From Odobenus rosmarus divergens (lineage: Eukaryota; Chordata; Mammalia; Carnivora; Odobenidae): a stretch of DNA of 64,000 nt. The notes below the pieces were generated by a model that saw only the letters and a list, made by a program, of their open reading frames with translations, made no database searches and was not told the DNA's origin. The translations under genes were made by a program, and so were the position numbers. Positions 12,003 to 24,133 of this stretch are shown piece after piece. The stretch's first letter is position 1; each line of letters opens with the position of its first letter. Where the stretch lies: positions 2,389,634-2,453,633 of the forward strand of contig NW_004450478.1 in the NCBI RefSeq assembly GCF_000321225.1, in the 5' to 3' direction.

Positions 12003-13786
12003 AAGCACTACCTTACACACACTCTTCCTTCTCTACCCTAGGGAAACCCATGGCTCCCATAAGTCCTTGTGCTTTTGATTCCTCTTCCGCCCACCCCCCA
12101 ATACATGCACCTTAACTAAGCTGCTGCCAGGAACGGCTGAATACCAGGAGGAAACCCATACTATGGTGAAGCCTGTTCCCTGTTATTCTTCCATCTGGGC
12201 AATTTCCCCTACTGCATCTTATAAAAATAGTAAGAGTAAAGACGGTTTCCAAAGGCCCATTTCCTGAACTAAACCATGTCACCGATGCCGGTAAAATAAC
12301 ATTCTACCAGAGAAATAGTGATGAAAACCATGTTCAGCTCTCTCTCTCTGCCAAATGTCACCTTTTCACTCATGCTGCTGGTGCTAACACTTCTCCAGTG
12401 GCTTAGTGTACCAGCAATCTTCTAAACCAACCACTGAAGTGTGGGCTACAAGGCCCCAAATTAATTAGCCTTGAGGAATAATTACTCTGCTAGCCTTTAC
12501 AACCCCTTTTCTATCCCCACCTTTACCCCACCATCCCTGAAAGATCTAAAATAAGGGATAGGGAGAGCTTGCCCTATTCGACTGCTATCATTAATAAACT
12601 TGATCACAAGTTTATTAGGAACAACAACAATGAAAAGGTTTCTTTTTTAAGAGAAAATACAAATTACAGCATGAACCTAAATTATTGCCATCAGAAATGA
12701 AAACTCCCCATGCTGCCAGTCTCTCCCTCTCCTGGATGTCCTTCAAAGCCAGCATTCCCTAGGCCCACCTGCGTTTGCTCCTGGCAGCTATAGCACCATT
12801 CCTTTCAAGCCTTCTGTTGGGTGCTTGGTTCCTTAGATTACTTGAAACCCATCACTTATTTTCCAGAGCCTTAATAAAGTTTCTTTCTTTGCTGTAGATA
12901 CCATATGCCCTGTCCTATGTTCCCCACACTTTCCCATTCTAGGTCTCTGGGTGGGGAGGGGGAGATACAGGGGCAGAGGAACGTTGCAAGGCAATCACCA
13001 ATCACCTTTGGCAATAATTCTGCAACTCACAGATCCCACACCACCAACCAAAATAGGAATAGTTTTTTCCAATTCATACCATGTTATAAACCGGTGACAT
13101 GCCACATTTGAACTTGTTGTTTACTTACAACCTGTTAATTACAACACAGCCTAATTCTATTTCTAACATGGCCCTGGCTTGGTAAGCAGGCCATCTCCTG
13201 CTACTCCCTCAGCAGAGAGAATGACTCAAGGGGAGAGGCCAAAGAACCTTTTATTCCAATTCATGGTGGTTCATTAAGACAACCTTAGGAGTGATGGAAC
13301 TGACTTTTCCGTACCTACAAATTCTAAGCCTATAGAAAATTAGAATAAACCTAATCTTTGGATGGTGCCTGAGTCCATAAAGCACAGACAAGTCCTTTCC
13401 TCAGGGGATTCTGATCTGGATGCAGTTAGAAGTTGCTTTTTCTGTGACCTGTTGGAGACTATCTTGAAACAATTTAAATAAAGTTCCCAATAAAAATCCA
13501 ATAATGCTGTACCTAATTTTAATTAACAAGTCTAGGTATTTAAGGCTTTTAAATGTAAGTAGTTAATTAATTCAAACTCCCAAAAGCAGATCCTTAATAA
13601 CATTTCAATAATAGGAAGACATAGCACCCCACAAGTGTCTCTCAATTAAGAAATATATAATATGGTGAAAATTATGCATGTATGTGTGTATATATATATA
13701 AGTGTATATAGGACCCATGGGGCCCATTTTATGTTAATTAAAAAAATAAACACAAAATCAGGGATGGAATTAAGCTTAAAACCCCA
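12003..13786. other. Intergenic, no recognised feature
   Basis: No interspersed repeat or gene that I can name; a short TA-rich tract at about 13686-13700. Confidence 0.45.
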
Positions 13787-13798
13787 AATATTAAGTTC

Positions 13799-13909
13799 CT
13801 TTTTTTTCTTTCATTTTAGGTAGGCTCCATGTCCCATATGGGGCTTGAACTCACAACCTTGAGATCAAGAGCAGCATGCTTTCCTGACTGAGCCAGCCAG
13901 GCCCCTCCC
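13799..13909 (-). mobile_element. Old short carnivore SINE
   Basis: Reverse SINE (GGGGCTTGAACTCACAACCT to GAGCCAGCCAGGCCCC on plus) flanked by AATATTAAGTTC at 13787-13798 and 13910-13921. Confidence 0.9.
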
Positions 13910-14068
13910 AATATTAAGTTCTTATCTCTTTTCAAGCAAATGCTTTTTGTAACCTCAAATACAGCCATCATTCTTTTTCTTTTGATAATTGCCATTAAAC
14001 AGAAAACAGGATGAAGGGGGAAATGTTTAAATGTGCCATAAAATTTGAACTGTTGTAAATATATTTTT

Positions 14069-14258
14069 GGGGGGCACCTGGGTGGCTCAGTCAGTTAAGC
14101 GTCTGCCTTCAGCTCAGGTCATGATCCCAGGGTCCTGGGATCGAGCCCCGCGTCGGGCTCCTTGCTCAGCGAGGAGCCTGCTTCTCCCTCTCCCACTCCC
14201 CCCTGCTTGTGCTCTCTCTGACAAATAAATAAATAAAATCTTTAAAAATAAATAAATA
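14069..14258 (+). mobile_element. Carnivore SINE
   Basis: Full SINE with 13-bp duplication TAAATATATTTTT (14056-14068 and 14259-14271). Confidence 0.94.
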
Positions 14259-14385
14259 TAAATATATTTTTTCCTTAAAACTGAGGAAAGTAAAATCAAA
14301 CAAACAAAACAAAACAAAACTGAGACAGTCCTCTTCAGGATACCAAAGACAAATACCAGCCTGTTTTAATGATATTGTAAGTTTT

Positions 14386-14580
14386 TTTTTTTAAGATTTT
14401 ATTTATTTATTTATTTGAGAGAGTGAGAATGAGAGAGAGCACATGAGAGGGGGGAGGGTCAGAGGGAGAAACAGACTCCCTGCTGAGCAGGGAGCCCGAT
14501 GCGGGACTCGATCCCTGGACTCCAGGATCATGACCTGAGCCGAAGGCAGTCACCCAACCAACTGAGCCACCCAGGCGCCC
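14386..14580 (-). mobile_element. Carnivore SINE (young-looking)
   Basis: Reverse SINE ending GAGCCACCCAGGCGCCC on plus, flanked by a perfect duplication of about 20 bp starting TTAATGATATTG (14366-14385 and 14581-14600), the longest in the window. Confidence 0.95.
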
Positions 14581-14601
14581 TTAATGATATTGTAAGTTTT
14601 T

Positions 14602-15739
14602 ATGAAAATACAAGGACAATCACTGTTTTGGCTGATATTTTCTTAATGGAATTGTTGGATCAAATAAAGAGCCTGGCTTGCTGCAAAGTAGATGTATCCT
14701 AGACTTTCTGAATTTCTCTTCTTTTACTGGGACTACTTTTTAACACCTTTTGAATTGCATATTTGTTACTTCTGGCACCATGGTACACAACACAGGGAGG
14801 CAATATAATGCCTGGTTTCCAGCCACTATTTTTCATGCAGTGTAAAAACTGGCATCTAAAACAAGTATTTGGTCTCCTGAGCATAATGACAGTCTCACTT
14901 CTGCAGTCCGATTAGGTAAGTCATGGTGCTTGATACAAATTCTTCTTCTGCTAGATCTAATTGGTTAACAATTAAATTTCACCAGTAGGTCTATTCTGTA
15001 TTATTTTAAAATGTACCATCCCAACTTAGCCACAGGTAATAGATGCTGTTCTGAAAAGGGCTCTTAAAGTTGAGGCTACTTTGCAATTACAGGACAGCGT
15101 GAAACTTCCATCTATCTGCCCTTCTGTATTCAACAACCACAGTCCTTGGGTTTCAGCCAGCTAACAAAAGACAATATATTGCCATCCTTATTAGATTTTA
15201 CTGTTGACAATATGATAATCCATGTGTGTGAGCAAGGCTGAAAAGAAGGTGAGTGAACAGAATTGTCTTTCTTCACAGCAAGCCTGTGAAAAACGACATT
15301 TGGATTTTGGCAAAAGACACTGCCCTCAGAGCATCCCTGGTTGTAGTTCTGTGACTGCACTGTTCAGATTGTATCATCAAAACATCTGCTTGATGTTTTG
15401 TGGTTTGTGCTTTGCCCCCACCCCCACCCCATGTTGTCAGCTTATTGAAGGCAGGAAATCCAGTGTGTGTTTCTCTGAGATCCGTAGGGAACCTGTGATC
15501 TTCTCTGAACAGTAGGTAATCAATGAGGACTTGTTTAGCTAATTTGTTTGCAACTCCTGTTTGCCAACAGTTCACAGCTACACCACATTACTTGATATAG
15601 TGCTTCAGTGAATCCCCTATAGGTCCTTAGAACAGTGTCACATAGTGGAAAACGCAGGAGACAAGGGATTCTAATACCTGCATTTGGGTCCTAATTTGCT
15701 GCTTAGTTGTAATGGGAGATGTTTGGAAAAATTCCCTTC
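14602..15739. other. Intergenic; weak MIR-like patch at 15640-15715
   Basis: Otherwise unique-looking sequence. Frames of up to 100 codons (15273-15575 minus) lack recognisable content. Confidence 0.4.
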
Positions 15740-16050
15740 ATTGGGCCTTCAGACTCCTTGCTACCCTCCCAGATAATCTTTAATGTCACCTTTTTCATGA
15801 GCTCTTTCCTAACTACCTTAGTTAAAATTACAACCACCACCAGTTCCAATCCAGAAGCCCTCTCCCTTGTTCTTGTTTTATTTTTCTCCATAGCATTTAA
15901 CACCATCTCACATATTAACTTATTTATTGAATGCCTCCCCTCACTAGACTGTAACTCCCATAAAAGCTTTTGTCACTTTTAACAAAAGTACCTCCACTAA
16001 CTTGGAAAAATGCATGGGTGACTGTAGATGCTCACTGAATGTTTGTTAAT
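15740..16050 (+). repeat. L2 LINE 3'-end fossil
   Basis: Collinear L2-like segments: TTTTATTTTTCTCCATAGCA, TTTAACACCATCTCACATA, CACTAGACTGTAACTCCCAT and TGCTCACTGAATGTTTGTTA. Confidence 0.75.
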
Positions 16051-17383
16051 AAAAAATATATAACTACCATTCCCCCCTGGGAAGGAGATGGAATTAATAG
16101 ACTGGGACTGGACTAGGTTCCATGGCTTTAAGATTTGTGGGCTTCTTTCCCAGAAGACAGACTATATATCGCAACAAAGAAAGAGAACATATAATATTTG
16201 TAAATTTCTTATTACAAGTCCCTCGTTGTTTAGAAATTATGCAAACCCAGTCTTTGTCTTTCTTCTGGAGGATAGGAAGACACTTTCCCTCTAATGTCCC
16301 TGTTTAGTAGAAATTAGCAAGAGGAAATGAGTGACAACTAGATTCCAGGTTACCCAAAGCATTTGCTGGAATTTGGCATCCCAGAGAAAGTAAAAAAAAG
16401 GGGTCATAACATCTCCTTTGGGAGATAGCACTTCAATACAGCAGAGACTCAGTTGGAAGTTTCAAGAACCTCTCTGCCCATACTCCACTCCCAACACTGA
16501 GAGGGTAATGTCAATTCATGGCCCAGAATTCTTCAAAAATTGAAGAATCCTACCTTTAGGTAAAGGACTGGAAGCAGCAATGAAACATCTCAGTATTGCT
16601 CAGTATTCTATTTGACAGGGTATAAATGGATTAAAAAGATCTTTAGCATGTTCTGTCTCTTGGTGTCCTGCAATTTTCCATTTTATTGTCACTTTAAAGA
16701 GTTAGAGAATAATGTAGTCTAGAGAGAGAAGTGCCGTGAGAAAGAGCTGTGCAAAGTCCGGCAAGGATATACAAGAAGAATTCTTCTAATCCTTCCCCAA
16801 AGGCTCCTAAGCCCAGATACTTGGGTATGAGTAAACTTGGGAGAAGGAATGCAGTTTGATTTGTTGCTTTTGTTATGTTTTGTTTTAGGAGTCTTAGATA
16901 AATTATCTAAGTTGAAATTGATACCCAGGGACTTGAAGTGTCATTAGAGTCCAACCGTTAGAATGGAAGCATATGGGAATTAAATAATACATGGTGTTCT
17001 GGCCTAGATTTGATTCATGGAAGATCCACTGGATCCAGTTAATTCATGGACTCATCCAATGGTCATTTCTCTGGACCATGAATGAATATATTTAGTGCAT
17101 GGCAGAATTAACACATTAATTCCTTGACATGTTAGATAAGAGCAGTTGCAGGGAAGGAAAGCAGGTGGAATCTTCTGAATCTTCCCTTACCTGTCTAAGA
17201 TAGTGAATAGAAAAGCAAGAGACTTTCACTTCCAGTTAGATTATACATAGTAATGAGACTATTACTCCAACGCTATTCCCAACAAGCTAAAAAAGAAAAC
17301 TAAGTCATGGCTTTATTTAACTGATAAAAGGGCTTAGGACACAAACCAAAGTAAACTAAAAAACAAAAAGTGATGAGCTGCTT
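16051..17383. other. Intergenic, no recognised feature
   Basis: No gene, RNA or clear repeat recognised. Confidence 0.45.
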
Positions 17384-17735
17384 TTTAAAAAATTTTTTAT
17401 TGTTATGTTAATCATCATACATCACATCATTAGTTTTTGATGTAGTGTTCCATGATTCATTGTTGGCATATAACACCCAGTGCTCTACGCAGAACGTCCC
17501 TCTTTAATACCCATCACCAAGCTAACCCATCCCCCCCTCCCCTCTAGAACCCTCAGTTTGTTTTTCAGAGGCTATCGTCTCTCATGGTTCGTCTCCCCCT
17601 CCGATTCCCCCCACTTCATTTTTCCCCGTCTGCTATCTTCTGTTTTTTTTTTTCTTAACATATATTGCATTATTTGTTTCAGAAGTACAGGTCTGTGATT
17701 CAACAGTCTTGCACAATTCACAGCGTGATGAACTG
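17384..17735 (-). mobile_element. L1 3' UTR, reverse oriented
   Basis: Reverse of the carnivore L1 3' end (ATCACATCATTAGTTTTTGA, TAACACCCAGTGCTCTACGC, TCTCATGGTTCGTCTCCCCC). 5'-truncated, with no coding part. Confidence 0.88.
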
Positions 17736-17939
17736 CTTCTATTTCTGGCAGAGCAGTAGGAAGAGGAGGAATGCACCTTGATAACGGCAAGGGGAATCCA
17801 ACCAAAATTTAACAAGCTTCTGATAGCAGGACATTCAGATTGGAATCCCAAGAAGTCCCCAGCCAACAGTGAGTCTGCACCTACCCTAGGCTAACATTTT
17901 CTCACAGGTTTCCACCAAGTGCATAAGGAATATATACCA

Positions 17940-19780
17940 AAGATTGGTGACAGTGTGGCAGAACCAAGAGAAACACTCCCTGAAGTGTTTCTAAAAGCTG
18001 GCAACTAGGCTACGGAACACAGAGATACTCCAGAATCTGGGCGGAGCTGAGATACTAAGCATGGCTGAATGAAAAGTCCTGATGTTGTGCAAAAAAAAAT
18101 TAAATTCAAACCAGAGATCTATTGAATTTAACTAAAGCTGCAACAAAGTCCAGATTCAGTTCAAAGTCTAGATTAGATTGCCTAATAGTCTTACACTGAT
18201 GACCTGCCCAAAGAAGGATCACCATAGTATCTACTTCAATCTCTATTATTCTCTTACACATAATGTCTGGCCATATAATCAAACAATATAAGACATAGAA
18301 GAAGCAAGAAAATCTGATTCATGGCGAAGAGAGGAAAACCATGAACAGAAACAGATTAAGAGCTATCTCATATTGTAAAATATCCCATAATTAAAAGATA
18401 ATGATTTTAAAGTAATTATGATAGAAGCGCCTGGGTGACTCAGTCGGTTAAGCATCTGACTCTTGATTTCAGCTCAGGTCATGAGATCAAGCCCTGCATT
18501 GGGCTCTGTGCTCAGCAGGGATTCTACTTGAGATTCCCTCCCTCTTCCTCTGCCTCTCCCCCTGCTTGCTCTCTCTCTCTCTCAAATAAATAAATACATC
18601 TTTAAAAAAATAATTATGATAAATATTAAAAAGAGATCTTGGAAAAAAAATGGAAAACAGAGGAAGAATTTTAGAAGAGATGGAAACTATAAACAAAAGT
18701 TAAAAGAAATTACTATAAAAGAAAAATATGGTATCAAAATTAAGAATTCAAGCAATAGGCTCAACAGCACATTGGATACGGCAGAGGAAAAAATAAATAA
18801 ACTTGAAGACAAGTCAGTGACAATTATTTGAATTGAAATGCCAAGAGAAAAAAGAATGAAAAATGAAACAGAACATCTTAAATTTCTGGGAAAAATATCT
18901 AGGAGTCTGATATACATATAAGTTGAGTGCCAGAAGTAAAGGAGTAAGAAAATGGAACAGAAGAAATTCAAAGGGATAATGCAATTTTTCCCAAAAATTA
19001 TAAAAATACATCACTCCATGGATCCAAAAGTTTCAGTGAACCACAAGTGGAGAACAAAACACACACACGTACACACAAACACTTATGCACAACATAGTCA
19101 AGCTCCTGAAAAACAAAGGTAAAGAGAAGATCTAAAAAAGCAGACAGAACAAAAAGCACATTATGTACAGAGGAAATCTGGTATCACTTCTCATCAGAAA
19201 CAGTAAGAAAGCTAGTGGAAAAGACCAAAAGAGAATGGAAAAATATTTTAAAGTGCTGTAAGAAAAAGAAAATGGCAACCTAGACTCTCATATTCAGCAA
19301 AATCATTCTTCAAAAATGAAGATGAAATAAAAACATTCTCATTAGTGGCAACCTGAAAGATTTTTTCTCCAGAAGATCTGTATGGGAAACACTAAAAGAA
19401 GTTTCTTGGGCTGAAGAAAAATGCTATCAAATTCTGGATATGAAGAAAGAAAAAAAGCACTAACATATATAATCATATTTTAAAAATGTTATTTAAAAGA
19501 TTATCGATTATGAAAGATAAAAAGAATAACATTAGTAATGTAAACTTTATAGCATATACAGAAGTCAAATATATAAGAATTAGAGAACAGAGGTCAGGAG
19601 AAGGAATAAAAGTACTTGCACTGTTTTAAGATTATTATACTTTTCATGAGGTGATAGAATATTATTTAAAGATATTTTGTAACAAAATACATACCATAAT
19701 CTCTAGAGAAAACACTAAAATCAAACCCAGAGATATAACTAAAAATACAATAGAGGAGATAACTAAGGTCCTAAAAAATT
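17940..19780 (+). mobile_element. HAL1/L1 ORF1-region fossil with SINE insertion
   Basis: A-rich sequence collinear with HAL1/L1M ORF1 regions (coiled-coil-like Lys/Glu frame at 18616-18831; AAAGTGCTGTAAGAAAAAGA, CAACCTAGACTCTCATATTC, AAAAATGAAGATGAAATAAA). A SINE at 18424-18610 splits it. Frames are broken. Confidence 0.65.
18424..18610 (+). mobile_element. Carnivore SINE
   Basis: Head GAAGCGCCTGGGTGACTCAG; duplication TAATTATGATA (18413-18423 and 18611-18621). Confidence 0.92.
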
Positions 19781-19789
19781 ACTTACCTC

Positions 19790-20000
19790 GGGGCACCTGG
19801 TGGCTCAGTTTTTAAGCGACTGCCTTTGGCTCAGGTCATGATCCCGGGGTCCTGGGATCGAGCCCCGCATCAGACTCCCTGCTCGGCAGGAGGCCTGCTT
19901 CTCCCTCTCCCACTCCCCCCTGCTTGTGTTACCTCACTTGCTCGCTCTCTCTCTTTCTCTCTCTGTCAATTAAATAATAAATAAAATCTTTTAAAAAAAT
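19790..20000 (+). mobile_element. Carnivore SINE
   Basis: Head GGGGCACCTGGTGGCTCAG, extended CT-rich tract, AATAATAAATAAAATC tail. Flanking AAAAAATTACTT repeats suggest an imperfect target duplication. Confidence 0.92.
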
Positions 20001-20935
20001 TACTTCATCAAAAATAAGGCAGCAATGGGGGATAAAAGGAAACAAAATACAGATGGCAAAATTAGGGGAAGAAAGTAGACAAATCCACAAGAGTTGGAGA
20101 TTTTGACAGGTTTCTCTCAGTAATTGGTAGAAAAATTATACCCCCACAAAATCACTAAGGATATGGAATATTTGAGCGACACTATTAACCAACTTCATCT
20201 AATTAACATTAAGGTGGTATCACACCTCACCTTGAAAAAGAAGGCCAAGTAAAAGATTTACAAATTTAATAATTTTACAATTAAATTTAAAATTTAATAA
20301 TTTTACAACTACAATAATTAAGACAATGTCGTATTGGCCAAAGCATAGATGAATAGATCAGTGAAACAGAATGGAGTATTTCCTGTCTTTCCAAATGTAA
20401 TGCAATCCCAGTCAAAATTCCAGCAAGGATTTTCATAGAAATTGATAAGCTCATTCTAAAATTTACATGAAAATGCCAAGGAATTAGAATATCCAAAGCA
20501 ATATTGAAAAAGGAGGAGGGTAGGTAAACAAGTTATTACATATTCATTTACTGGAATACTACTCAATCATAAAAGAGACAAACAACTGATACCAGGAACA
20601 ATATGAATGAATCTCAAAACATTATGGTGAGAGAAAGAAGTCAAAAACAAAAAAATCATACTGTATGATTCCATTTATATAAAACTCTAGAAAAGCCAAA
20701 TATAATACATAGGCAAAAAGTGGATCAATGATTGCCGGGAGTCAGGGTTGAGAGGGCAGTCAGAATTAACCTGAAATGGTATGTAGAAATGTTTTATATC
20801 TTGACTGTGATAGTTTACACAGTTGTACATAACTGCCAAAATTCACTGGACTATACACTTAAGATTTCATTGTATGTGAATTATACTTCAATGAAAATCA
20901 ACCAACCAAACTAATCAATCGAATATATACTGTTT
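20001..20935 (+). mobile_element. Old L1 ORF2 C-terminal/3' UTR fossil
   Basis: L1 hallmarks (CAATCCCAGTCAAAATTCCA, TGGAATACTACTCAATCA, CATACTGTATGATTCCATTT, GTGAATTATACTTCAATGAA). Heavily decayed. Confidence 0.75.
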
Positions 20936-21053
20936 TGAAAAAAGAGTAGAGATTTACAGCATCCTTAAAAATCTGAAGGTTGTAGGGGGTGGCAGTATCC
21001 AGCACATTTTCATTTAATTCACTTGTGTGGCCCCTATAATACTGATGGATCCT

Positions 21054-21260
21054 ACGGGCACCTGGGTGGCTCAGTTGTAATGTGTCTGCCTTTGGCTCGG
21101 GTCATGATCCCAGGGTCCTGGGATAGAGCCCTGCATCGGGCTCCCTGCTCAGTGGGAAGCCTGCTTCTCCCTCTCCCACTCCCCCTGCTTGTGTTCCCTC
21201 TCTCACTGTGTCTCTCTCTGTCAAATAAATAAATAAAATCTTTAAAAAAAAGAAACAAAA
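21054..21260 (+). mobile_element. Carnivore SINE
   Basis: GGCACCTGGGTGGCTCAG head, standard body and tail; duplication CTGATGGATCCT/CTGATGGAGCCT (21042-21053 and 21268-21279). Confidence 0.93.
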
Positions 21261-21274
21261 AAAAGTGCTGATGG

Positions 21275-22575
21275 AGCCTGAAGAATGAAGGTAGATAGAT
21301 CCAAGTTCAAACCAGTATAGCCCCAATTGTACTTATGGTGCTAGATATGAAATACTTTCTAGAGCAGATTAACATGATTCCAGATACATGATATGTAACC
21401 ATTGGTCTGGCAAATGCTTTCTTTTCCATCTCTCTCAAGGAGGACAAGAAACAATTCACATCCATGAAAGATGGACAACAGTTTATCTTTATAGTCTTTG
21501 CCTAAGGCTATATTAACTCTCCTGCTCTCCGTCACAATATAGTCCAAAAAGGCCTAGGCCATTTGGACGTTGACATTCAGTGTGACATAACATTGACCCA
21601 CTCTACCAATGGTATCATGAAAATTGGACCAGTTAAGCAAAAGCAGCTCGTATGTTGTTCAGTAAAGTTGTTTTTTGTTTGTTTGTTTCTTAGGAGTTCA
21701 GTGGTCTGAGGTATGCCAGGATTATCACACATGAGGTTCTGGAGACAACACATTTCACACTTGCAAATACTACCCCAACCTATTTACCGAGTGACATGGA
21801 AGGTTGACAGCTTGTAATGGGATCCAGACATGTAAAGGACTCTATGGAAGGTTTAGGCTGTTGTACAAGCAGCCCTGCCAATTGAGCCATATAATCCAAC
21901 AGACCCTAGAGGAATCTGTGATGAGAAAAGATGTTGTATGGATTTCATGGCAAGTTCCCATAGAAGAATTATAACATTAGATACCTAGAGTTCTGGAGTA
22001 AGGCCATGACATCTGCAGCAGAGAATTGGCCATAGTAAGATGAGAAGATCAACCATAAACAAGACCAGAGGGCACAAGTAATTTGCATGAGCAGATGACC
22101 CAGATTCCTATGACATCCATTAATATTGCAATTATACCTCCCCCTCCACTCACACCTAAAGCAAGTATTATCTTAGACCCAGAGTCCAGAGGTAAAAAAA
22201 GGCCATGCTGAGTTCACAGATGGGTTGGCTCAGTACATTTGTGCAAACCAAAAATTGGCTGCTATTGCACTATATCCTGACTTGGGGGAGGTGTCTAAAA
22301 GCAAATGGCATCAGGAACATCCTCCCCAAAGGCAGGTTTGGATGTAGACTTTCCCTGGAGAAGGGGTATTCAAAGGCTCAGCCCCCTTGCCTCAGTTGAG
22401 GACCTCTCTGCAGAACTATGCCAGCTTCTTAGCACACCAGGGTATCTGCTGAGGCTTCTGTTAGGATGGCATCACAGTTCAACTTCTCCCTCTGCCTCAT
22501 CCTTCTTCCTTTACATGCTTACAGATGTTTTTCCCAAGAGTGTATCTCAATAATCTCCAACTCAGTCTGTTTCCC
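21275..22575 (+). mobile_element. Degraded ERVL pol fragment with 3' LTR-like end
   Basis: Translation near 21410-21630 aligns by eye with ERVL reverse transcriptase: a NAFFSIPL-like block, then a GYINSPALRHNIVQ-like block, then the position of the catalytic YxDD. A stop codon replaces the residue before GYINSP and the YxDD aspartates are lost, so the copy is dead. The end near 22520-22575 resembles an LTR end. An ancient endogenous retrovirus remnant. Confidence 0.65.
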
Positions 22576-22579
22576 AGGA

Positions 22580-23060
22580 AACCCAACTTGCAACAATTAA
22601 TACAAAGAATCAGGATAATAAGTCAAGATTAAAAGTTCTACATTTAGAAAGTTTGTGGGAGGCAGGGAGGAATGCTAGTTCTCCTTGGAAATCCAAGTTA
22701 TCCATTTTGATACTTATGTTTTTCAGTTCTTTGTTTTGACAGGGGAGACATATACCTTGTGCTCCACCCTAGACCGGCGACATTCAAAATAGGACCGTCA
22801 CACCACTATCTGAAAGTAGAGGGCGCTTTTGCCTGGAACATGTGTGAACAAATTACCTTCTCACTACTTTTCTGCAGTGAAGGGAGAGTATTTCCCAAAA
22901 GGCTAATGCTTGCTGGTGGAATTGAGAGTTCTCTAGAGATTCACTTATTATACATATTTATCTGTATTTAAAGACAGGAAGAATAATTAATGTTCAATAT
23001 TGGGGGAAAGAAACATACCATATAGAACAGCCATGCCTAGAGTATGCTGCTCAAAGAACA
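22580..23060. other. Intergenic, unclassified
   Basis: No gene or clear repeat recognised. Confidence 0.4.
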
Positions 23061-23620
23061 AATATTTTTCCCCCTCTCCTTTGTCAGATTTTTAAAACGA
23101 CCTCAGGTGCACAGAACTGCTTTAATCATAACCCTAAATTCATAACAGGCTTCCATCATTTATACATAGAAGGTTCTTATTTATTTATTGTTCACTTGTT
23201 GGCTTGTTAATTTTAATAATAAACAATTGTGAAATCACCACCCAACAAAAATTAAAATGATGATAATAACTGACATCCACATCAGATCTCTGACCATCCT
23301 ATCCCCCTGCCTCTCACCTCGAAACTTGAGTTCATTGTTGCCTTGCTTTCCTTTGGATGTAATTATATTACGCCTATATGTATTTATTAATAGCATATAC
23401 TTTTGGTTTGGTTGTTTTGAAATTTATAAAAAGGGTATTTCTATACACTTTTAGTGTGTTACATTTCACAATAAAAAGAGTTATTTAAAGGTATCACGCA
23501 GGATGTAATCTCTGGGGACTTTTCACTTAAAATTATATTCCTAAAATTCACCCATATTATCACAGGGAGCAATGTTTATTCATTTTGTTTATTGACTTCC
23601 TTTCCCACTTCTTTTTCCTT
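23061..23620 (-). mobile_element. Probable old L1M 3'-region fossil
   Basis: Reverse-oriented L1M-like phrases (CCACCCAACAAAAATTAAAA, CTAAAATTCACCCATATTAT, TTATTCATTTTGTTTAT), similar in order to the fragments at 2.8 and 42.7 kb. Confidence 0.5.
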
Positions 23621-23621
23621 T

Positions 23622-23800
23622 TAAAGATTTTATTTATTTACTTATTTGAGAGCGAGAGAGTAGAACAGGGGGAGAGGGACAAGCCGACTCTGCACTGAGG
23701 GCAGAGCCCGACACACGGCTCGATCCCACAACCCTGAGATCATGACCTGAGACAAAATCAAGAGTCAGAGGCTTAACAAACTGAGCCACCCAGGCACCCC
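23622..23800 (-). mobile_element. Carnivore SINE (cluster copy 1)
   Basis: Reverse SINE ending GAGCCACCCAGGCACCCC on plus. The flanks CTTCTTTTTCC and CCTCCTTTTCC are an imperfect duplication. Confidence 0.9.
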
Positions 23801-23819
23801 ACCTCCTTTTCCATATGAT

Positions 23820-23950
23820 CCTGGAGTCCCAGGATCGAGTCATGCATTGGGCTCCCTGCTTGTCAGGGAGTCTGCTTCTCCCTCTGACCCTCCCCCTCTC
23901 AAGCTCTCTCTCTCTCATTCTCTCTCTCAAATAAATAAATATAATCTTTT
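23820..23950 (+). mobile_element. 5'-truncated carnivore SINE (cluster copy 2)
   Basis: Lacks the tRNA-like head; starts near CCTGGAGTCCCAGGATCGAG and runs to AATAAATATAATCTTTT. Confidence 0.88.
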
Positions 23951-24133
23951 TTTTAAAAGATTATATTTATTTATTCATGAGACACACACACAGAAGGAGA
24001 GAGAGAGAGAGAGGGAGAGAGGGAGAGAGAGGCAGAGGCAGAGGGAGAAGCAGGCTCCCCACTGAGCAGGGAGCCTTATGTGGGGCTCGATCCCCAGACC
24101 CTGGGATCATGACCTGAGCCACTCAGGTTCCCT
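23951..24133 (-). mobile_element. Carnivore SINE (cluster copy 3)
   Basis: Reverse SINE directly abutting copy 2 tail-to-tail; its 3' (head) end CTGAGCCACTCAGGTTCCC is slightly shortened. Contains a GAGA-rich tract. Confidence 0.88.
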
